From assembly GCA_030433805.1 (NCBI GenBank), contig JARUXA010000005.1:1-64000 (forward strand): a DNA stretch of 64,000 nucleotides, given 5' to 3'. The position numbers and the translations under genes are program-made. The notes below the pieces were generated by a model. That model saw nothing but the letters and a program-made list of their open reading frames with translations, was not told where the DNA came from and searched no databases. Positions 54,513-63,213 of the stretch are shown piece after piece; within the stretch, counting starts at the first letter, position 1; each line of letters begins with the position of its first letter. This DNA is from Sphingomonas sp. PsM26 (lineage in GTDB: Bacteria; Pseudomonadota; Alphaproteobacteria; Sphingomonadales; Sphingomonadaceae).

Positions 54513-57089
54513 CTATGCCGCCTCCGCCTGCAGACCTTGCAGGGAAACATGCGCCAAACGTCGATCGTCGTTCGTAAAGTATGCCTTGATCTCATCGCTT
54601 CGAAGCGGCTTGCTCAACAGATAGCCTTGCAAATGCGTGCATCCGCCTTCCATGAGGGCTGACATCTGCTCGGCGGTCTCGACCCCTTCCGCTACCACGC
54701 CCATACCGAGCTTTCGACCGAGCCCGACAACGGCTTGGATGATCGCAGATGACGCTTGCGACGAGAGCATTTGCCGCACGAAGCTTTGGTCTATCTTCAC
54801 CTTGTCGAACCGGAACCGTTCGAAATAGCTGAGGGACGAATAGCCGACGCCGAAATCATCCATGAGGATCTGAATCCCAAGAGCGCGCAGTTGCGCAAGC
54901 TCGCGGAATGTGTGGTCGACGTCGCGCAGGAAAAGCCCTTCAGTTACTTCCAGCTGAAGACGTTCCGGATCAAGGCCGGTAGTGTCTAGGACGTGGCGAA
55001 CAACCTGGCAAAGGTCCCCTGCGTGGATCTGCATAGGGGATATATTGACAGCGACCTTGATATGGTGCGGCCACGTCATCGCTTCCTCGCAGGCCAGGCA
55101 TAGGATCCGCGTTCCCAGTTGCCCGATCAGCCCGCTTTCCTCGGCAATCGAGATGAACACGTCCGGTGGGATCGGTCCGCGCACCGGATGATGCCAGCGG
55201 GCCAATGCCTCGGCACTCGTGATCTGCCCGGTATCTGCTGAGAAGACGGGCTGGTAAGCAAGGGTGATGGCGTGCTGGTCGAGCGCGACGGACAAATCCC
55301 GCTCCAACTCCCGTCGGTCCTGCGTCGCCCGGTCCATTTCCGCGCTGAAGAAGCACACGATCCCGCGGCCCTGCTGTTTTGCCCGATACAAGGCAAGATC
55401 GGCATGCTGGCGTAATTCTTCGGTCGTCGTCGCGTCCTCAGGAAACAGCGCGATGCCGACACTGCTTCCCAGCTGGACGGTTGCCCAGTGGGTGACGATC
55501 GGGGATGCCAGCGTGATCGCAATCGTCGCCGCAAGCTGACGTGCCTGCTCTCCGGGTGCCGCGCCCGCGACAATGACCGCGAACTCATCTCCGCCAACAC
55601 GCGCCTGGATCGTTGTGGCCGTTGCGACCGCGCGCAGCCGATCGCCGATCTGCGCCAGCACCGCGTCACCGGCAAGATGGCCGAATTGATCGTTCACGGC
55701 CTTGAACCGGTCGAGATCGATGCTGACAAGCGCGAAAGGCGTTTGGTCGGCAATGAGCCGGTCCAACTCGTCGACGAACGACGCGCGGTTGCGCAGACCG
55801 CTCAACGAGTCGTAATGTGCCAGACGCTGGACCTCGGCCTGCGCCTTGCGAGTTTCGGTCACATCCTCGGACATGCCGACGATATATTCGCGCGGGCGGC
55901 TGGGGCCGTCGACAACGAGCCGTTTGGTGCGCAGCGTTACAGTGGTGTTGCCGGGTCGGACAAAATCGCTTTCAGACACATACAGACCTTCGCCTGCGAC
56001 CGCGGCATCATCGCGCCGCTCATAGGTTGCGCCATGCGCAAACAGCTCAGGATCGGTCTTCCCGATGATATCGTGCCTGGAACAGCCGGTCAGCTCCTCA
56101 CCGGCGCGATTGACCAGCAGATACTGCCTCGTGTCCGCGTCCTTGACGAACAGCATGGCGGGAAGGTGATCGACAACCGTATCCAGAAACGCCTTCGCCT
56201 GCTCCCGTTCCCGCTCGAGCATCTTGCGAGCGGAAGCGTCCCGGATAATCCCCGCAAAATTATACCCGCCTTCGGAGGACCCCCAGCGCGCCAACGACAG
56301 TTCGATCGGGAATTCCGAACCGTCGGAGCGCTTGGCGGTCAACTCGACCGACTTTCCGACCAAGGTGGTCCGTCCACCCGCGGAAGCTCGCGAGAAGCCA
56401 CGATGATGGGCGTCCGCATGGATCGGGGGAAGAATGATGTCGAGCGTACGGCCGATCGCTTGCACGCAGGAATAGCCGAACATCTGCTCGGCGGCGCTGT
56501 TCCAGAACGTGATGGTGCCGCCGCCATCGACGCAGAGAATGGCATCTGAAGTGACGTCCACGATCTGCGTGGCGACCTCTCCGATCTGACGATACCGCCT
56601 GGCTTCGATCAGCCCCACTACGATCCCGGCGAGATCGACTAGTGCCCTGAGTTGATTGGACGGAACCTCGTCGCGAGGCTGCCGATCGAGAACACATAGC
56701 GTTCCCAGACAATGCCCGTCGCGGGTAATGATGGGGGCCCCCGCATAGAACCGGTAGCCGTCGGGCCCGAGCGTGAGCGGGTTCCCGACGCATCGTGGGT
56801 CGGCGTGTGTATCGAGAATGACGACCGGTTCAATGCCGTCCAGCGCCAGAGTACAGAAGGCATGTTCCCGCGGTGCCTCCGTTGCTGGCATGCAAACGCT
56901 GGATTTGAACCAGGCGCGACGGTCATCGACGAGGCTGACTGCAGCGCTTTCGCCGCCCAGCGCGAGTGCTGCCAAGCGCGTGACCTCATCGAAGTCGCGT
57001 TGCGCGGGCGTATCGAGTATCGCCATGCTCCAGAGCGCGGTCAGGCGCGCCGCTTCGGACGCGTCGCTCAGGGAGCTGGCAAAGGTCAT
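54513..57089 (-). CDS. GAF-PAS-PAS-GGDEF-EAL cyclic-di-GMP protein
   Basis: An 858-residue signalling protein. An N-terminal GAF-like domain (to about 165) has AAVSLVDDRRAWFKS. Two PAS domains follow, the first around 178-290 with GYNFAGIIRDASAR and the second around 300-415. The GGDEF domain has LAHYDSLSGLRNRASF and an intact GGDEF (ARVGGDEFAV); the EAL domain has an intact SAEALARWHHP and DDFGVGYSSLSYF. Both catalytic motifs are complete, so it could make and degrade cyclic-di-GMP. It lies on the opposite strand from bdcA but in the same window, and the PAS domain protein gene precedes it. Confidence 0.92.
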   Translation of the reverse strand: MTFASSLSDASEAARLTALWSMAILDTPAQRDFDEVTRLAALALGGESAAVSLVDDRRAWFKSSVCMPATEAPREHAFCTLALDGIEPVVILDTHADPRCVGNPLTLGPDGYRFYAGAPIITRDGHCLGTLCVLDRQPRDEVPSNQLRALVDLAGIVVGLIEARRYRQIGEVATQIVDVTSDAILCVDGGGTITFWNSAAEQMFGYSCVQAIGRTLDIILPPIHADAHHRGFSRASAGGRTTLVGKSVELTAKRSDGSEFPIELSLARWGSSEGGYNFAGIIRDASARKMLEREREQAKAFLDTVVDHLPAMLFVKDADTRQYLLVNRAGEELTGCSRHDIIGKTDPELFAHGATYERRDDAAVAGEGLYVSESDFVRPGNTTVTLRTKRLVVDGPSRPREYIVGMSEDVTETRKAQAEVQRLAHYDSLSGLRNRASFVDELDRLIADQTPFALVSIDLDRFKAVNDQFGHLAGDAVLAQIGDRLRAVATATTIQARVGGDEFAVIVAGAAPGEQARQLAATIAITLASPIVTHWATVQLGSSVGIALFPEDATTTEELRQHADLALYRAKQQGRGIVCFFSAEMDRATQDRRELERDLSVALDQHAITLAYQPVFSADTGQITSAEALARWHHPVRGPIPPDVFISIAEESGLIGQLGTRILCLACEEAMTWPHHIKVAVNISPMQIHAGDLCQVVRHVLDTTGLDPERLQLEVTEGLFLRDVDHTFRELAQLRALGIQILMDDFGVGYSSLSYFERFRFDKVKIDQSFVRQMLSSQASSAIIQAVVGLGRKLGMGVVAEGVETAEQMSALMEGGCTHLQGYLLSKPLRSDEIKAYFTNDDRRLAHVSLQGLQAEAA

Positions 57090-57344
57090 CGTGGATCTAT
57101 TAAATGTAGAACGTTAGCAGCGCCTTAACGGGATCATCGCGTCCGGTAGAGTGTTGTTTGCGTTCGGCGTTCGTGATGGAATCGTTGGCAGGCTTTGGCC
57201 AACGCGCGACCAGGGGGCGGCTTTCGCCGACACGCGCTCAAGAGCGACCAACCGCTTTGCCATTGCCCCCTGTCCATCGACGTCGTCTTGCGACATCAAG
57301 AACCCCGCCCCTCGAACTATCATTCGATCAGCGGGGTGACGTTT

Positions 57345-57896
57345 CTAGTGAGTGACCGCCTCGTCATCGCTGTTCGCCAGGATCGCGTTTTGTTGTTGGG
57401 GGCGAGACTTGGGAACAGCGCGTTCGGCAGCAATCTCTGGCAAATCGAAATGGTCAGGGAGCTCGATATTGATGCCGAACCACCGCATGATCTGCCCGTG
57501 GGCATCGCGGGAGGGAACGGCATGGACACGCATCCGCCGGTACTGACCGTCCTGCTTCCGTAATCGATACTCTGCCTTAACTGCTCGTTCGTCCTGGACG
57601 GTGTTCCGCCACTGTTCCATCGTCACCAAGCGATCATCGGGATGGATTGCAGTCAGCCATCCATAGACTTTCCAATCATCGTAGCTTTGACCGGTGAAAG
57701 CGCGCCATGTCGGACTGTCAGTTTCGACGATGCCATCCGGTGCGCTCTCCCAAACTATCGAGGCGAGTTTGTCGATCAGGAGTTTGGCGTGTGTGGCCTG
57801 ATCGCGATCGCCGGTATGATCGTCAGTGCGCCCCTCGGGATCGAGGCAAGCAACAAGCGCGACACATATGTCGTCGGGAAAGGGATGAGCTGTCAT
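57345..57896 (-). CDS. Stand-alone PAS domain protein
   Basis: About 183 residues (ATG 57896; a TTG further upstream is possible). The PAS fold is clear: IVWESAPDGIVETDSPTWRAFTGQSYDDWKVYGWLTAIHPDDR, then KAEYRLRKQDGQYRRMRVHAVPSRDAHGQIMRWFGINIE. No output domain is present. It is transcribed toward the GGDEF-EAL gene with a 255-base gap, and may be a truncated sensor or a partner of it. Confidence 0.75.
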   Translation of the reverse strand: MTAHPFPDDICVALVACLDPEGRTDDHTGDRDQATHAKLLIDKLASIVWESAPDGIVETDSPTWRAFTGQSYDDWKVYGWLTAIHPDDRLVTMEQWRNTVQDERAVKAEYRLRKQDGQYRRMRVHAVPSRDAHGQIMRWFGINIELPDHFDLPEIAAERAVPKSRPQQQNAILANSDDEAVTH

Positions 57897-57980
57897 GCGC
57901 GCAGGGTCCGTCACGCCTTCAGGTTTACGGTCAGAAGGTGAAGGGAGTATTTCTGGACGCCCCAATTGAGCGCATTCCAA

Positions 57981-59169
57981 CTTAGTTTAGATTAAGTTAG
58001 TCGACAGGTCCGCGAACCTCTGAACCGCGGAAAGCTCCGCTGATGGATCTAACGTGCCTTTGATCGCCATCGTGCAGCACTTACGGGGCGGGGGGAAGCG
58101 CTTCCGCCTTTGAGTTTCGGACGCAGGCAGCGCTATCACAATGTCGCTAAGCCAGGGCTTCGCCATTCGCGCAGGATCGCCTGCATCGCGGCTGTTCGTC
58201 TCTAGGCTCGGTGCCTTCAGCGTCAGCCGGCTTTAGCGTGAAAACCCACATTCCAATAATCAGTTTGTTATGGTTGGTAATCGGTCGATCTGGTTGCTGA
58301 GGCCCGCCGCACCAGCGCGAACTGGCGGTGCATCGCGCCGGTCACGCCGGGCATGAAGCCGGCGGGCAGGAACATCGACATCAGCACCAGCGTGATGCCG
58401 ATGATCGGCCCAAGCAGTTCCTTCATCGCCTGCGCGGCCGGCGCGCGTGGCGACAGCCCACGTCCGATATGATGCGTCACGCCTCGGCCACGACGGTCAC
58501 GTCGTCAACGACGATCCCGATCGACAGCATGACCGCGAACAGGGTCAGCAAGTTGATCGAGAAACCAAGCGCCGCCATCGCCGCAAACGCGTTGACGATG
58601 GTGACAGGCATGGTGGGTGCCGGGATCAGCGTCGCGCGCCAATCCTGCAGGAACACCATGATCACCAGCAGGACGAGGATGCCCGCCTCGACCAGCGTCT
58701 TGTACACCTCGTGGATCGCGACACGAACACGGTGGTGTCGAGCGTGATCTTTTAGACGAAACCGCGGGGGATCAAGGCCGACGGCGCCTTCATCTTTGCC
58801 ACCACCGCCGCGGTCGTGCTCAACGCATTGGCATCCGGGGACTGGTAGATCGAGATGCCGGCGGCGCCGCTTCCGTCATAATCGAAAAACTGGTCGTAAT
58901 TGACGCTGCCTAGTTCATCCGGCACAATGTCAAAGATTTGCGTCAGCGTCGCACTGGGGTGTCCGCTACACCGAAGTTGTCGTCGCGCGCGACAATCGTG
59001 GGCATAACGGACTTGGCGACGCGCACCCGAAAGCCATCGTTCGATTGTCCACGCACCGACCATAACGCTGCTGAGTCTACGGCGGTCGAGCCGTTCCATT
59101 ACGCTAATCTGTCAAGGTCGGGCTCTGGGATACGGCTGTTCAATGTCAGGCGATTGTGCATGATTGGCC
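57981..59169. other. Gap of 1.2 kb containing an RND-pump remnant
   Basis: Holds the RND transporter remnant 58300-58949. The remaining bases, mainly 57981-58300, show no gene. The upstream part of 59000-59169 contains the promoter region of the histidine kinase gene. Confidence 0.45.
58300..58949 (-). pseudogene. Remnant of an RND-type efflux pump gene
   Basis: Three minus-strand pieces in different frames match consecutive parts of an HAE1-type RND transporter. The first is LGSVNYDQFFDYDGSGAAGISIYQ (porter region). The second is VLLVIMVFLQDWRATLIPAPTMPVTIVNAFAAMAALGFSINLLTLF. The last is MKELLGPIIGITLVLMSMFLPAGFMPGVTG. Frameshifts and missing segments separate them, so the gene is dead. 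Confidence 0.8.
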
Positions 59170-60234
59170 ATGACCCCAGCGCATCGACAAGGCGTCCTTC
59201 GCTATCTGGGCATTTGGGCCGCGTGGCTGGCGGTCGCGGTGGTGACGGCGCTCCAGACCTACGTCGCGGGTTTTGCGGGCGGCCCCAGGCTCGCGCTGGG
59301 GCAGGCATTGGTCAATGGGCTGATCTGGTACTCGGCCTGGGCCGCACTGACGCCCGGGGTTGTCAGGGTGGCCCGTGCGTTCGCCGAAGAGCGGCGGCTG
59401 GGCAAGCTGCTCGCCATCCATCTGGCATTCGGGCTCGTGTTCGCGGTGCTGCACGCGGCGCTCTACAGCGCGATGATCGCGATGCTCTATTTCCGCGCGC
59501 CTTGGGCGCCGTGGAGCAACGCGCTGCTGATCACGAAGCTGGCGACCAGCATCCATGTCCATCTGATGATCTACGCGATCCTTGTCGCGATCGTGCTCGG
59601 CGCGCGCGCCTATCGCACGATGCGCGATCGCGAAGTCGCGGAGGCGCGGCTGGAGGCGCAGCTCGCAGAGGCGGAAACCGCGGCCCAGCGTGCGCAGTTG
59701 CAGCCGCACTTCCTGTTCAACACGCTTAACGCCATTTCCGCGCTGGTGCCGGACGATCCGATCGTGGCCCAGCGGTTGATCGCGCGACTGGGCGATCTGC
59801 TACGGCTGTCGATTGACCAGCGCCGGTCGCAGCGGAGCGCGCTCGCCGACGAGCTCGACTTTACCGACACGTATCTCGCGATCGAGGAAGCACGGCTGGG
59901 CGAGCGGCTGCGGATCGTCCGCGACATCGCGCCCGGGTTAGAGACCGTCCAGGTGCCGGCGCTGTTGCTGCAGCCGCTGGTCGAGAACGCGGTGCGCCAC
60001 GGGATCGCGCCGTCGATCGAAGGCGGCACGCTGACGATCGCGGCGAAGCCCGCAGGCGACATGCTGCGGATCAGCATAGCCGACGACGGCAAGGGCGCGG
60101 CCACGATCCGCGAGGGCGTCGGGCTCGGAAATGCGCGGCTGCGGTTGCGCCAGCTCCATGGCGAGCGCCAGTCGCTTGAGATCGACATGGCGCCAGGGGA
60201 GGGCTTCCGCGTCACCATCCTGGTGCCGCGGTGA
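59170..60234 (+). CDS. LytS-type sensor histidine kinase
   Basis: About 354 residues. The N-terminal half has four membrane segments (for example YLGIWAAWLAVAVVTAL, LLAIHLAFGLVFAVLHAALYSAMIA). A His_kinase domain (PF06580 type) follows: AQLQPHFLFNTLNAISALV with the phospho-histidine. LLLQPLVENAVRHGIAP (N box) and ADDGKGA (G box) form the ATPase part. A separate sensory domain is not visible. ATG 59170 is preferred to TTG 59164. It overlaps the response regulator gene by GTGA. Confidence 0.88.
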   Translation: MTPAHRQGVLRYLGIWAAWLAVAVVTALQTYVAGFAGGPRLALGQALVNGLIWYSAWAALTPGVVRVARAFAEERRLGKLLAIHLAFGLVFAVLHAALYSAMIAMLYFRAPWAPWSNALLITKLATSIHVHLMIYAILVAIVLGARAYRTMRDREVAEARLEAQLAEAETAAQRAQLQPHFLFNTLNAISALVPDDPIVAQRLIARLGDLLRLSIDQRRSQRSALADELDFTDTYLAIEEARLGERLRIVRDIAPGLETVQVPALLLQPLVENAVRHGIAPSIEGGTLTIAAKPAGDMLRISIADDGKGAATIREGVGLGNARLRLRQLHGERQSLEIDMAPGEGFRVTILVPR

Positions 60235-60950
60235 TCCGGACCCTGATCATCGACGACGAGCCGCTGGCACGTCGTGCGGTGCGCCAGTCACTGGCAGGGC
60301 TTGGCGATTTCGAAGTGGTCAGCGAAGCGGGGCACGGGGCGGAAGCGGTGGCGGCAATCGGCATGCTGCGACCCGATCTGGTGTTCCTCGACGTACAAAT
60401 GCCCGAGATGGACGGCTTCGGCGTGATCGAGGCGATCGGCGTGGATGCGATGCCGCTGGTCGTGTTCGTGACGGCGTTCGACTCCTATGCGGTGCGCGCG
60501 TTCGAGGCGGAGGCGCTCGATTACCTTCTCAAGCCGTTCGACGACCAGCGCTTTGCCCGCGTGATCGAGCGGGTGCGGCGACAGATCGGCACCGGCGATC
60601 AACAGCGCCGCCTGCTCGGCGCGCAGGCCCGCCTAGTGGTGCGGGGCCACGGCACCGCCCGGCTGATACGGCTCGATGAGATCGACTGGATCGGCGCAGC
60701 GGGCGACTATGCGGAAGTCCATAGCCGGGGACGCGCGATGCTGCTCGATGAATCGCTGGCATCGCTGGAGGCGCGGCTGCCCAGTGCGGAATTCGCGCGC
60801 ATCCATCGCTCGGCCATCGTCCGGCTCGATCGGCTCGCTGAAATTCTGCCCGGCACGCACGGCGACGGCATGGTGCGGCTGATGTGCGGCGCGGAACTGA
60901 GGTTCAGCCGGCGATACCGCAAGCCGATTGGCCTAGTCCTCGGGCGCTGA
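60231..60950 (+). CDS. LytTR-family response regulator
   Basis: A 239-residue regulator. The receiver domain has TLIIDDEPLAR, LVFLDVQMPEMDG with the phospho-aspartate, and LKPF. The LytTR DNA-binding domain follows with RLIRLDEIDWIGAAGDYAEVHS and FARIHRSAIVRLDRLAEI. The GTG start overlaps the kinase stop. The genes it controls are not known; the esterase-like gene lies 100 bases downstream in the same direction. Confidence 0.9.
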   Translation: MIRTLIIDDEPLARRAVRQSLAGLGDFEVVSEAGHGAEAVAAIGMLRPDLVFLDVQMPEMDGFGVIEAIGVDAMPLVVFVTAFDSYAVRAFEAEALDYLLKPFDDQRFARVIERVRRQIGTGDQQRRLLGAQARLVVRGHGTARLIRLDEIDWIGAAGDYAEVHSRGRAMLLDESLASLEARLPSAEFARIHRSAIVRLDRLAEILPGTHGDGMVRLMCGAELRFSRRYRKPIGLVLGR

Positions 60951-61048
60951 TCCCGTTCGGCGATCTGCCGGTCCCGCCCGGCGAAACCCCGTTGCCGCAC
61001 ACCGCCCGACGGGCGTCTCCTCCCCGCACTATGAGGGAGGGCTAGCCG

Positions 61049-62953
61049 ATGCGGTGGGGTTACATGTTGATCGCGATGTTGCTTGCCATCATGCTCGGCG
61101 CAACAGCGCAGGCACAAGGCAGGCTGGAGACCGGGCAGATCTGGTCCGAGAGCTTCGCCGCCAGCAAGATCGGCATCTCGCCGGTGCGCAACCTCACGGT
61201 CTACCTGCCGCCGCGCTACGCCGAGCCGCGTAAGCGCTTTCCCGTCCTCTATTTCCTCAACTATTTTTTCGAAGATCACCGTGAGCCCTTCGCTAGCTAC
61301 GGCGCAAAGGCGCTGCTGGATAAGGCGATGGCGGAGGGGGTAATCGGCGACGTGATCGTGGTGACCGCGGACTTTTGCACGCCCGCAGGCACCTCCTGGT
61401 ACGTCAATTCCTCCGTCACCGGGAATTGGGAAGATTTCATGGTGCGCGAACTGGTGCCCCATGTCGACGCGACCTATCGCACGCTCCCAAGCCGGGATTC
61501 GCGCGGTATCGTGGGGGACGGTCCTGGTGGATTTGGTGCGATCCGCTTCGGGATGCGGCATCCCGAACTGTTCGGCGCGGTCTATGGCATGCAGCCGCTT
61601 GGCACCGGCGCGAGCCTCCAGCCGACGCACAGCCGGCCGAACTTCGAACTGCTCGCGCGCGCCCGGTCGCTCGAGGATCTGGGCGACGACCATTTCTCGC
61701 GGATATTTACGACGATCTACCAGGCATTCTCGCCCAATACGGACCGGCCGCCGCTCTATTTTGATCCGCCGGTGCGGCGTGTGGACGGGCGCAACGTGGT
61801 GGACAGCGCGGTGCTTGCGCGGTTCCACGAGCGTTTCGTGCTGACGGGGATGGTTCCCTCCTATGCCGACAATCTCAAGTCGCTGCGGGGCTTTAAGTTC
61901 GATTGGGGCCGGGCCGACACGATTGTGGATCATATTTACGGCGCGCAGGCGCTGGCGAGCCGCCTCGCCGAATTCGGAGTTTCGCATGAGGCCGAAGAGC
62001 ATAGCGGCGGCTTCCGCGACCGGCACTGGGGCGACCGGGGTCGCTTCTATACCGATGTGCTGCCCTTCTTCGCGCAGCATCTGCTCTTCGGTCCGCCCAC
62101 CGAATTGCGTGATCGGGTGACGGTGGCACATGGCGCGCTGCGGCGGGCGGTGATCGCCAACGATCCGGACGCTCGCTCGCGGCTCTACCGCGCCGATGCG
62201 TTGAGCGTGCCCGAATATCAACCGGTGCTGCATGGCACCCGCCAGATTGCCGCCTATCACCGCGCCATGCGCGAGCGGCGGCGGGTAATCGATTATGTGC
62301 CGGTCGCGAGCGAAGTCTTCGACCTGGGTGACACATTGGTAGAGATTGGAACCTTCACGATCCGCTGGTCCGACCGCGCCGACGAGGAGCGAGGAAAATA
62401 CGCCCATGTCTGGGGCGTCGAGCGCGACGGTAGCCTCAGGCTCAAGGCCGACACCTGGGGCTATTTCCGCCCTCTGGCCGATCCAGCGGGCTTCTTCACC
62501 GCGATACCGGAGTCGTCGTCCTCGCCGATCCCGCCGGCCGCATCCGACCGGCCCCTGGGCGAATTTCTGCGGGCGCATAACGACCGTGACGCCGAGGCTG
62601 TGCGGACCAAGGATGTCGAGGCGAAACTCGTGGATTACACCGACGACGCCATCTTCATGCCCTTCGCCGATACGCCCAAACGCGGCATGGGCGAGATCCG
62701 CCCCTATCTGACCGCCTATACCGCAGCAGGGAGCGGCGCGACCTTCCGCGACGTGCGGGTGTGGACCCTGGCGTTCGAAAATCACGGTGGGTGGGTGATC
62801 GAATATCCCAAATTCCGCGTCGATTGGACCGCGGGCGGCCAGTCGGGGATCGTCAAGGGCGGCGGCATCCGGCTGTGGCAGCGGCAGGCCGATGGCGCGC
62901 TCAAGCTGCATCGCCAAATCGGAACACACGACTATGTCGTCCCGCCTCTCTGA
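61049..62953 (+). CDS. Esterase-like protein without nucleophile serine, plus two NTF2-like domains
   Basis: A 634-residue protein with a signal peptide (LLAIMLGATAQA). Residues 40-345 resemble the esterase D/Fes-type fold: LTVYLPPRYAEPRKRFPVLYFLNYFF and later FPDLFGAVYG-like HPELFGAVYGMQPL. The nucleophile elbow that is usually G-x-S-x-G-G reads GDGPGGFGA, with Gly at residue 158 (codon 61520-61522) where Ser is expected. Residues 350-485 and 500-634 look like NTF2/SnoaL-type domains. It may be a binding protein rather than an esterase. ATG 61049, GAGGG upstream; same direction as a TonB receptor. Confidence 0.75.
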   Translation: MRWGYMLIAMLLAIMLGATAQAQGRLETGQIWSESFAASKIGISPVRNLTVYLPPRYAEPRKRFPVLYFLNYFFEDHREPFASYGAKALLDKAMAEGVIGDVIVVTADFCTPAGTSWYVNSSVTGNWEDFMVRELVPHVDATYRTLPSRDSRGIVGDGPGGFGAIRFGMRHPELFGAVYGMQPLGTGASLQPTHSRPNFELLARARSLEDLGDDHFSRIFTTIYQAFSPNTDRPPLYFDPPVRRVDGRNVVDSAVLARFHERFVLTGMVPSYADNLKSLRGFKFDWGRADTIVDHIYGAQALASRLAEFGVSHEAEEHSGGFRDRHWGDRGRFYTDVLPFFAQHLLFGPPTELRDRVTVAHGALRRAVIANDPDARSRLYRADALSVPEYQPVLHGTRQIAAYHRAMRERRRVIDYVPVASEVFDLGDTLVEIGTFTIRWSDRADEERGKYAHVWGVERDGSLRLKADTWGYFRPLADPAGFFTAIPESSSSPIPPAASDRPLGEFLRAHNDRDAEAVRTKDVEAKLVDYTDDAIFMPFADTPKRGMGEIRPYLTAYTAAGSGATFRDVRVWTLAFENHGGWVIEYPKFRVDWTAGGQSGIVKGGGIRLWQRQADGALKLHRQIGTHDYVVPPL

Positions 62954-63152
62954 GCTGGCGCGCCAGTCTGCTCGTCCGCCGTTGGGCAGTGCGGCATTGC
63001 GTCTTGAACGACCGACTACGAGTTCAAGCATCAAGGCTCGTATCCGAGTCTCTGAATGCGATGCGATCAGCTCGCATATAGCTAAGGCGATAAAAATCTT
63101 TCAGACAGGTAATTATTAATCTATTATTTCCTCATGTTTACTTCGTCAGAAT

Positions 63153-63166
63153 ATAGCGTACGCTAT
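63153..63166. promoter_or_regulatory. 14-base palindrome upstream of the second TonB receptor
   Basis: ATAGCGTACGCTAT is a perfect palindrome in an AT-rich promoter region, 48 bases before the receptor start. Candidate operator. Confidence 0.4.
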
Positions 63167-63213
63167 GGTTCGTAATAGAGTTGCGTATCGATACCATGTT
63201 GGGGAGCATGAGT

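Noticed and set aside
59164-59169. TTG start for the histidine kinase
   Set aside because: The ATG at 59170 is two codons downstream and more likely.
60707-63034. A 775-codon minus-strand ORF
   Set aside because: It lies opposite the LytTR and esterase-like genes, which have convincing domains. It has no recognisable domain itself.
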